From IMG/VR virus record IMGVR_UViG_3300023284_000200, positions 1 to 36,080 of that record: a stretch of 36,080 bases of DNA. One strand, written 5' to 3'. The DNA comes from a virus. A program made the translations under genes and the position numbers. Each line of letters begins with the position of its first letter. The first letter of the stretch is position 1. The notes beneath the pieces are model-generated. The model was not told the origin of the DNA. It saw only the letters and a list, made by a program, of their open reading frames with translations, and made no database searches. Positions 31,289 through 36,080 of the stretch are shown piece after piece.

Positions 31289-32134
31289 ATGTCAAACCTG
31301 CTCATTCCTGGCAGGCCGTGGCTTTTCCTTCCACGTCTTGCCAGGCTTGTTGGTGTCAGGGAAGCAATCATCCTGCAACAGCTGTATTGGATCATGCAGG
31401 ACGCTGGCATCACGTCCATCACACTTGGTCATGAAGACTGGTGTGACCTGTTCGACTTCTTCAAGCCCCGCACCATGAGACGCCTGGTCGATTCACTGGT
31501 GGAACGCCAGCTGCTGACCAGGAAGCCCAGGGATGGTGCACGCTCAGTTTACCAGATCAATGTCCACACGTTATCCACACTCGCAGCGAACCCTGGCCAA
31601 TCTGGACAACCACCCTGGCCAAATTGTCACACGAACCCTGGCCAATCTGGCCACTCTGACCTTCTTATTAAAGAGATATTAAAAAGAGATATATATCCTT
31701 TGTCTGGTGATGAATCGAAAAGTGAAGAAGTCCTGGAAGGCATGGGAGTTGAACAACTGCTGGTCACCTGGTGGAATGGCATCGCAAAGGATGCAGGCCT
31801 GATCATCGCACTTCCAGTCCATTCCTTGACCCCACATGTGAGCCGGGTGATTGAAGAAGGTATTCTTGACCGCCTGGCCGACTTGGCCAAAGCACTGCGC
31901 ACGAACCCGTACTACTCTGGCGCAAATGATCTAAAGTGGGTGGCCACGCTTCAGTGGCTGCTGCGCAATGGCAAGTGGCAGCAGGTGTGCCAGATTGGCC
32001 AGGGTGCATCCATGAAGCCAGTCACTTTCAAGAAGGCAGTGGAACATTGCGAACAGAAGGGACACAGCACAAACAAGCCTGGCTGCCTATTCGATCACAT
32101 CCCAGGGACGCAACTATGGCAGCTGAAACCATAG
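31289..32134 (+). CDS. Replication initiator (DnaD/O-like) with internal origin
   Basis: The 281-aa protein has an N-terminal winged helix (about 20-95: VREAIILQQLYWIMQDAG, then TMRRLVDSLVERQLLTRK), a type shared by phage replisome organisers that bind origin DNA. A low-complexity linker (NPGQSGQPPWPN ... NPGQSGH, about 100-125) is encoded by repeated DNA that looks like iterons. A C-terminal helical domain (LVTWWNGIAKDAG onward) likely contacts the host helicase or loader. The ATG follows CCAAACCATTCAACCAAC directly. As in lambda O, origin DNA seems to lie in the gene's middle. Confidence 0.75.
   Translation: MSNLLIPGRPWLFLPRLARLVGVREAIILQQLYWIMQDAGITSITLGHEDWCDLFDFFKPRTMRRLVDSLVERQLLTRKPRDGARSVYQINVHTLSTLAANPGQSGQPPWPNCHTNPGQSGHSDLLIKEILKRDIYPLSGDESKSEEVLEGMGVEQLLVTWWNGIAKDAGLIIALPVHSLTPHVSRVIEEGILDRLADLAKALRTNPYYSGANDLKWVATLQWLLRNGKWQQVCQIGQGASMKPVTFKKAVEHCEQKGHSTNKPGCLFDHIPGTQLWQLKP
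31571..31699. other. Putative replication origin: DnaA box, iterons and AT-rich unwinding stretch
   Basis: 31571-31579 is TTATCCACA, a perfect DnaA box. ACCCTGGCCAA occurs at 31590, 31612 and 31635 (spacing 22 and 23 bp, two helical turns); the first and third lie in the identical 19-mer CGAACCCTGGCCAATCTGG. Then 31661-31699 is AT-rich with a repeated AAAGAGATAT. This is the textbook order of a theta origin, inside the initiator gene. Confidence 0.7.
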
Positions 32135-32147
32135 ACCACCAACTACC

Positions 32148-32384
32148 ATGGCACAATTTAAATTGGAACCCAACGAATTTTTTGCTGGCACCAAGGATCC
32201 AAACCAACTTGACCGATTACTGAAGCGCTTTTTGAACGCTGAACTCCTACGTGATGCCAATGATGAGTTTGTCACTGTTGATGTCTTCTTCGTTGTGCAT
32301 TGCTTTGGATTTAAGCCAGTCACATTCTGGACCCTGTTTCAACAAAGTCATGCGTTCGTGCTTCTTCCAGAAAAGCCAAAATGA
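32148..32384 (+). CDS. Tandem paralogue A (78 aa)
   Basis: Starts ATG 32148, 13 bases after the initiator. The product is paralogous to the next one: 'NEFFAGTKDPNQLDRLL' matches 'NQFLIASPNPEALDKTL', and 'FVTVDVFFVVHCFGFKPV' matches 'YVTHGKWYVVHCLGDPDF'. The domain is alpha/beta without a known family. Tandem duplication near the replication genes suggests a nucleic-acid or inhibitor role, but nothing proves it. Confidence 0.65.
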   Translation: MAQFKLEPNEFFAGTKDPNQLDRLLKRFLNAELLRDANDEFVTVDVFFVVHCFGFKPVTFWTLFQQSHAFVLLPEKPK

Positions 32385-32390
32385 TCAACC

Positions 32391-32642
32391 ATGAAAAAGA
32401 AACCCCAACTCCAAAAAAATCAATTTCTGATTGCTTCACCAAACCCTGAAGCGCTAGATAAAACGCTCAATGGGCTTGGTGCAGCATTGCTTCAAGACGG
32501 AAACCAAAACTATGTGACGCATGGCAAATGGTATGTGGTGCACTGCCTGGGTGATCCAGACTTTGTGTACTGGGCTTGTGAAAAACAAGGCTATGGCAAC
32601 CTGCCACCTGAAGGTGATGAGTGCGCACCGTTGCGTACCTAA
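32391..32642 (+). CDS. Tandem paralogue B (83 aa)
   Basis: Starts ATG 32391 (MKKKPQLQKNQFL), six bases after paralogue A. It shares the ALLQDGN, YVVHCLG and LPPE blocks with its neighbour. The N-terminus is more basic. Family unknown. Confidence 0.65.
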   Translation: MKKKPQLQKNQFLIASPNPEALDKTLNGLGAALLQDGNQNYVTHGKWYVVHCLGDPDFVYWACEKQGYGNLPPEGDECAPLRT

Positions 32643-32667
32643 GTGTAAATCTGCTGGAATTGGCATT

Positions 32668-33177
32668 ATGAAAAGAAAAGACAGAACAAACTGGAAGATG
32701 TGGATTGCGCAAAATCCATCCAGGGTGTCACACTCGAGAAAGCAGGCGCAATCACTTGGGCAATGCACGTGCTGTGGTGGTCCATTTTCGGTGCCACTTC
32801 GTGTTCCAGGAAGGGTGGTGGCACATCTATCCATCGCAGGCGTTGGCCCGTCCTTGAATGCGTATTACGCTGGCTTACACTGGACACAGCGCCAAAAGGT
32901 GACTGACAGCTGGCATGATGCTGTGGCCACGTATGTCATGGATCATGAGTTGGATCCAATACTGATTCGCACCAGGTGCGTCTTCATCTTGGAGCATGGA
33001 CCAGGTCAAAAGCTTATGGACAGCATCAACCTGGCCGTGACGTGCAAAATGATGGAAGATGGCCTGGTTTCTGTGGGTATACTTCAGGCAGACACACCCA
33101 GCTGGGTACAAAGTCACCAGCTTGTGGGTATACGTGGAAACCGGACAGTTTCACACTTGATTTATGTGGCAGTATGA
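32668..33177 (+). CDS. RusA-like Holliday junction resolvase
   Basis: ATG 32668 gives 169 aa; the longer frame to 32521 overlaps paralogue B. After a Cys pair (CTCCGG, 33-38) comes SIAGVGPSLNAYYAGLHWTQR, similar to the RusA N-terminus. KLMDSINLAVTCKMMEDGLV (116-134) and ADTPSWVQ (141-148) contain Asp residues (118, 131, 142) in the D ... D ... D spacing of the RusA active site, with the family's K-x-x-x-DGL element. It would resolve recombination intermediates before packaging. Confidence 0.75.
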   Translation: MKRKDRTNWKMWIAQNPSRVSHSRKQAQSLGQCTCCGGPFSVPLRVPGRVVAHLSIAGVGPSLNAYYAGLHWTQRQKVTDSWHDAVATYVMDHELDPILIRTRCVFILEHGPGQKLMDSINLAVTCKMMEDGLVSVGILQADTPSWVQSHQLVGIRGNRTVSHLIYVAV

Positions 33178-33383
33178 AGATCCCGCAGTGCCTGACCATC
33201 TACGTCTTGTGTTCAATGATTTGTGCTTTGTGGTTGGCCAGGAATTTTAGAGTATTATTCGATGATTCCGATGTCACAATCAGAGAAGATCAGCAGCCTA
33301 CATTCCAGAATAGGCAAAGAAACCGCATGCAGGAAGTGTGGGGAAAGGATCGTGTTTGTCAGATTGAAAAAGAAGAATTCTGA
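33174..33383 (+). CDS. Small single-TM protein (69 aa), overlapping the next gene
   Basis: ATG 33174 overlaps the resolvase stop (ATGA). An N-terminal TM segment (LTIYVLCSMICALWLA) is followed by a charged cytoplasmic or periplasmic region (DDSDVTIREDQQPTFQ). The last 113 bases overlap the zinc-finger gene in another frame. The nested layout recalls Rz/Rz1 spanins, but the overlapping partner is a zinc finger, not a lipoprotein. Confidence 0.5.
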   Translation: MKIPQCLTIYVLCSMICALWLARNFRVLFDDSDVTIREDQQPTFQNRQRNRMQEVWGKDRVCQIEKEEF

Positions 33384-33558
33384 TGACCCTGATGAGAAGC
33401 AAAGTTTCATGCCCTGTAATGCTACCCTGTATCGTGGCGATGAAAAAGCCACCCTGGTAACTGGTCTGGGTGAAGTCAAGGTCAAAGCAAATTCATTGAC
33501 CTTTGGAAGGATACCACATTGGGCAACATGTAGCCGTGCCCAGGATTTCAGAACATAA
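33271..33558 (+). CDS. Phage zinc-finger protein, HFATC-type (95 aa)
   Basis: From ATG 33271 the protein has TACRKCGERIVFVR, then MPCNATLY and finally IPHWATCSRAQDFR. The C-x2-C ... H-x3-C pattern with 'HFATC-x-x-A-x-x-FR' ending recurs in phage proteins of unknown function near recombination genes. A non-ATG start at 33223 is possible but unneeded. It is the last rightward gene; the terminator overlaps its stop. Confidence 0.75.
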   Translation: MSQSEKISSLHSRIGKETACRKCGERIVFVRLKKKNSDDPDEKQSFMPCNATLYRGDEKATLVTGLGEVKVKANSLTFGRIPHWATCSRAQDFRT

Positions 33559-33603
33559 CAGAAACGCCAGGCATTAAGCAATTCCTTCTGCCTGGCGTTC
33601 TGT
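33558..33603. terminator. Bidirectional terminator between converging units
   Basis: ACAGAAACGCCAGGCA pairs with TGCCTGGCGTTCTGT (15 bp with one bulged A) across a 15-base loop. It begins at the stop of the last rightward gene and faces the leftward unit from the other side, so it probably works in both directions. Confidence 0.8.
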
Positions 33604-33646
33604 ACGCTTGCCACCCACTAAAGGCAGCCGGTCAGCAATATACAAT

Positions 33647-33760
33647 CTACCTGAAGAAACGCCTAAAGGTGCACCAGCTGGTGACCAAGGACACAGCCGC
33701 GAAGATGTAGAACAAGTTCTGCAGGTCTGGAATGAGTGTGGGGATGTGGTCTGGTGACAT
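33647..33760 (-). CDS. Possible micro membrane protein (37 aa)
   Basis: ATG 33760 opens MSPDHIPTLIPDLQN, then a TM helix (LFYIFAAVSLVTSW), then a basic end (CTFRRFFR). It lies in the gap after the phospholipase operon, just behind a hairpin. No overlap supports it, so it may be chance. If real, it would be the last leftward gene of the lysis region. Confidence 0.35.
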   Translation of the reverse strand: MSPDHIPTLIPDLQNLFYIFAAVSLVTSWCTFRRFFR

Positions 33761-33762
33761 GA

Positions 33763-33866
33763 CGCTGGCCGATTTAGATGTTTGATGTGCTCTATGTATC
33801 GGCCAGCGCCTGATGAACTTAAATAAGAAGGGCCAGACACCCGTGCCGAACACGGATCTGACCCTT
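33763..33866. terminator. Two further hairpins in the convergent gap
   Basis: CGCTGGCCGAT/ATCGGCCAGCG (33763-33773 with 33798-33808, 11 bp) and AAGGGCCAGA/TCTGACCCTT (33828-33837 with 33857-33866, one mismatch or G-U), the latter with an inner CCGTG/CACGG stem. They lie between converging units. The rest of 33604-33970 holds no other feature I can support beyond the 37-aa candidate and the orphan leader at 33868. Confidence 0.6.
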
Positions 33867-33867
33867 T

Positions 33868-33888
33868 AAACCATTCAATCCAACAACC
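33868..33888 (+). promoter_or_regulatory. Orphan CA-rich translation leader
   Basis: AAACCATTCAATCCAACAACC matches the leader before five early genes but is followed by ATG with only four codons (MNES, then stop). It is probably the remnant of a deleted early gene. Confidence 0.5.
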
Positions 33889-33970
33889 ATGAATGAATCA
33901 TGAGAAGTGGATAGCTGCCAGGCACCACCCGTAGCAGCTGACATAATTTACACATTGCTTATACAGAAGT

Positions 33971-34144
33971 TCAAGCTGTGATGTGTTCCAGTTCCTTGAT
34001 ACGGCCACGTAAAAGCCAGATTTGTTCCTTCTTGTCATTTTCATTCGTGGCCAGATCATCCTTTGCACCATCAACCCACAGCTGTAGGTCTTCTGACAGC
34101 AGCTTCAGGCGTTGGCGCAGTGTGCTCAGTTCCTTTTGATTCAT
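33971..34144 (-). CDS. Small coiled-coil protein after the phospholipase (57 aa)
   Basis: ATG 34144 lies one base past the phospholipase stop (34146). The peptide starts MNQKELSTLRQRLKLL and remains helical and charged (KKEQIWLLRGRIKELEHITA), with heptad-like Leu/Ile spacing. No TM. It may be a partner or regulator of the phospholipase or the holin-like protein. Confidence 0.65.
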   Translation of the reverse strand: MNQKELSTLRQRLKLLSEDLQLWVDGAKDDLATNENDKKEQIWLLRGRIKELEHITA

Positions 34145-34145
34145 A

Positions 34146-35033
34146 TCACTTGATGTTTTCTTCTACCCATTGACGTGCAAATGCAGCTGCGCCTGCCAGC
34201 CTGGACTGCTGCGTTTCTTTGCTCAGATCCAAACCGCTTCCAAGGTACCCAGGTGGCGAAAGCACATCAAGCTTGAATTCCTTGAAGAACTTGTTGCCAG
34301 GTTCTCTGGCCAGCTGGTTGCGCCGATCAAATGCCACCAGGTCATTTTGAAAGATTTCATCCAGCATCCAGGTGATGGTGGCTTCAGCAACATCAGCCAA
34401 GTCACGTGGCGATTTTTGCCGAAGCACATGCGTGGTGGGTTCAGTCGTTATGATCACGATGCGTTCCAGCGTTTCACGGTACTGCTTGATGCCCCAGCCC
34501 AGTGGGGTGATGTCACGAACACCACCGTCAACCCATAGGCCACCATCATATTCCAGTGGCTGGAAGATCATAGGCATAGCACTGCTGGCGTACATATCCC
34601 TCCACACATCCTTGCCTTGGTTTGTCTTATAGCTGACACCACCTGTGCGAAGATCCACCCGGCTGGTGTTTAAAGGCATCTTAAATTGCCAGTCACGATC
34701 TATAACAAAACCCTTGATCAACTTCTGCAGTGGCCTTGCATCATACGCTGAAAGGAATGCACGGCGCACACCAGCCTTGTGCAAAAGGAAGTTGAACCCC
34801 AGTCTGATTGGCTTGCGTTTCTTATAGACGTGTTTTTGTCTCATGCCAGTCCATAACTGGTCACCTTTTTCATGCTGGCCAGTTGCCACCAGGAATCCAT
34901 TCAACGCACCAACACTGGTGCCAACGACAGCATCAAACTGGATGTGCGGCTGCAATTCGCGGAACACACGCCATTGCCAGATGCCTTTGCTGCCGCCACC
35001 AGACAGGACCAGTAGCGTTTTCACGTCTGCCAT
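34146..35033 (-). CDS. Patatin-like phospholipase
   Basis: The 295-aa protein has all patatin elements: oxyanion loop SGGGSKGIWQ (11-20), nucleophile Ser40 in VVGTSVGALNG, YASSAMPMIFQP (148-159), and catalytic Asp169 in VDGGVRDITP. It should hydrolyse acyl esters of phospholipids. No signal peptide or TM is seen, so it acts from the cytoplasm or needs the holin for access. It sits between a holin-like gene and a small coiled-coil gene at the end of the late operon, where lysis enzymes usually are. Host defence patatins (CapV-like) share the fold, but no CD-NTase is present. Confidence 0.88.
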   Translation of the reverse strand: MADVKTLLVLSGGGSKGIWQWRVFRELQPHIQFDAVVGTSVGALNGFLVATGQHEKGDQLWTGMRQKHVYKKRKPIRLGFNFLLHKAGVRRAFLSAYDARPLQKLIKGFVIDRDWQFKMPLNTSRVDLRTGGVSYKTNQGKDVWRDMYASSAMPMIFQPLEYDGGLWVDGGVRDITPLGWGIKQYRETLERIVIITTEPTTHVLRQKSPRDLADVAEATITWMLDEIFQNDLVAFDRRNQLAREPGNKFFKEFKLDVLSPPGYLGSGLDLSKETQQSRLAGAAAFARQWVEENIK

Positions 35034-35036
35034 AGA

Positions 35037-35366
35037 TCAGCCCCCAAAGAGTTTCATGAACAGTGCGACCAAGCCACCAGCACCAATGCCAGCACTGCCA
35101 GCCATTGTGGCCACCCTCATATTCATTTTTTGCGTGACTGTTTCAACGTTGGCCATCCGTTGCTTGATGTCAGCGCCATCGAGTTCAGCCAACTTGATGG
35201 CAATTTCTTGCTGCCTTTCTTCAAGACCACTGATACGTTCATCAAAGTTTCTGGCGTTCATATGGATCAATTCTTGTTTGATTCCATCGACGTTCACAAC
35301 CAATGCCGCAAGCTGTTTGGCCTGCTGTTGCAGTTGGCCCAAAACAAGATCCAATTCTGTTGCCAT
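35037..35366 (-). CDS. Holin-like coiled-coil/TM protein (XhlA-type)
   Basis: From ATG 35366 (a GTG at 35387 would add seven residues), 109 aa. A long coiled coil (QLQQQAKQLAALVVNV, then RISGLEERQQEIAIKLAELD) ends with a C-terminal hydrophobic Gly/Ala segment (MAGSAGIGAGGLVALFMKLFGG split around 88-109). This resembles XhlA-like lysis proteins: coiled coil plus one C-terminal TM. It lies between the large tail gene and the phospholipase with 3- and 40-base gaps. Confidence 0.65.
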   Translation of the reverse strand: MATELDLVLGQLQQQAKQLAALVVNVDGIKQELIHMNARNFDERISGLEERQQEIAIKLAELDGADIKQRMANVETVTQKMNMRVATMAGSAGIGAGGLVALFMKLFGG

Positions 35367-35406
35367 AATACTTCCCTGGCTTGACACGTTACGGATTATT
35401 CACAAC

Positions 35407-36080
35407 CTAACTCAATGGCTGTGATAGAAGGTTGATGTTTCCAGAGCCACCCGCCACCCCCAAAAGCCTGGTGAAGTCACCAGATGCCAGTGGCAGCTGC
35501 GCATCTGTTTTGTCAGTGCTGAACCATCCAAGGCCACCCGAGTCTGCTGTATAGATCCTGCGCCTGTTGTCATGTATGATCATGTCATGATCTGTTAGTG
35601 ACAATGGAGCACTACCCAGGTCAATCACTGTGGTGACGCCTGAAAAATCCAATTCAGCACGCTTGATGACATTGCCATCATTAAAATACCACTTTGAATC
35701 CCACTGTGACCACTGAAGTGATCTGGTACCCAGCGCATCAACGGGAAGTCCTGTAGGAATGAAGGCTGGTTCAGACGCCGAAACATACAAGCATGAAGAC
35801 GTGTGAACGGGCTTTGTGCCCTCGCCACTGCTGATGTAAAGGCGCACCCTATCTGGACCGATTGCAAGACCACCAATGATCTTCAACATGATGTCGAATT
35901 CATTATTGCATGTGATCCAGTCCGTGTCAGGGCTTCCAGTTCTTGTCAATCTTTGAATGGCAGGATTGAAGCCACCAGCATGGCCATGTGCAATGATCAG
36001 CCGCTGGCTGACAGGATCCCAATGCTGACCAGGTGAAGTCTGCGAAGTGAATGGACCACTGAATCCCTGGAAGATTGAAA
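35407..36080 (-). CDS. C-terminal part of the large LamG-containing tail protein
   Basis: The frame stops at 35407-35409 (TAG) and is open to the right edge of the window. It is the same frame as the gene starting at 3097, joined through the terminal repeat. This segment encodes beta-rich sequence (VRLYISSGEG, DHDMIIHDNRRRIYTADSGG) that looks like a beta-propeller or beta-helix repeat. A TTG at 35949 should not be taken as a start. Confidence 0.85.
   Translation of the reverse strand, partial: SIFQGFSGPFTSQTSPGQHWDPVSQRLIIAHGHAGGFNPAIQRLTRTGSPDTDWITCNNEFDIMLKIIGGLAIGPDRVRLYISSGEGTKPVHTSSCLYVSASEPAFIPTGLPVDALGTRSLQWSQWDSKWYFNDGNVIKRAELDFSGVTTVIDLGSAPLSLTDHDMIIHDNRRRIYTADSGGLGWFSTDKTDAQLPLASGDFTRLLGVAGGSGNINLLSQPLS
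35937..36080. repeat. Terminal direct repeat, right copy
   Basis: Identical to bases 1-144. See the left copy; it marks the circular joint of the assembly. Confidence 0.95.

Noticed and set aside
31587-31650. Repeats as a CRISPR array
   Set aside because: Only three short 11-19 bp units in a coding linker with 3-11 bp spacers; iteron arrangement fits better.
32976-33150. N-terminal extension of the 69-aa TM protein (frame from 32976)
   Set aside because: It lies within the RusA-like gene; the ATGA-coupled ATG at 33174 explains the real start.
1-36080. tRNA genes, integrase, excisionase and CI-type repressor
   Set aside because: I searched by eye for cloverleaf-like stretches, tyrosine/serine recombinase motifs and Cro/CI pairs and found none that I could support; a tRNA scan would settle the first.

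Overview
The window is a complete tailed-phage genome (class Caudoviricetes, siphovirus-like gene order). Bases 1-144 are repeated exactly at 35937-36080, so the natural molecule is a 35,936-bp circle or a circularly permuted genome opened inside a large tail gene. I see no integrase, excisionase or lysogeny repressor, so a lytic life style is the simplest reading. The host cannot be named. Translation starts are mixed: a few have good Shine-Dalgarno sequences, but most early genes instead carry a CA-rich leader. Nothing points firmly to one phylum; features of the lysis region and the lack of a recognised endolysin are at least compatible with a Gram-negative host.

Layout. A divergent control region (about 26432-26564) separates two transcription units. 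Leftward (minus strand) run the terminase genes, a cluster of tiny membrane and zinc-binding proteins (22.7-23.8 kb), then the head module. Inside the head module are a class I methyltransferase, the HK97-type portal, three GT2-type glycosyltransferases, a sulfotransferase, two micro membrane proteins and a MuF-like head protein. Next come prohead protease, major capsid protein, a TagB/TagF-like glycosyl/glycerophosphotransferase fused to an unknown domain, head-tail connector, tail completion proteins, tail tube, frameshifted tail assembly chaperones, tape measure, hub-like proteins and a 1208-aa LamG-containing tail protein that crosses the window junction. The unit ends (right edge of the window) with a coiled-coil/TM holin-like protein and a patatin-like phospholipase. 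Rightward (plus strand, 26565-33558) run small early genes, a Rad52-like annealing protein, a replication initiator with an embedded origin (DnaA box, iterons, AT-rich stretch), two tandem paralogues, a RusA-like resolvase and zinc-finger proteins. The two units converge on terminator-like hairpins at 33558-33866.

How it works together. The initiator, the origin inside its gene, the annealing protein and the RusA-like resolvase suggest host-dependent theta replication followed by recombination. Packaging uses TerS/TerL and an HK97-fold capsid. The carbohydrate enzymes (four transferases, one sulfotransferase, one methyltransferase) lie between structural genes, suggesting that virion proteins or a host surface glycan are decorated with a sulfated and/or methylated sugar during late infection. 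A phospholipase at the lysis position, with no recognised endolysin, suggests a membrane-attacking lysis strategy. Recurrent non-coding motifs (an 80-bp structured element, TTACGTCAC boxes, a CAAACCATTCAACCAAC-type leader) suggest phage-specific regulation.
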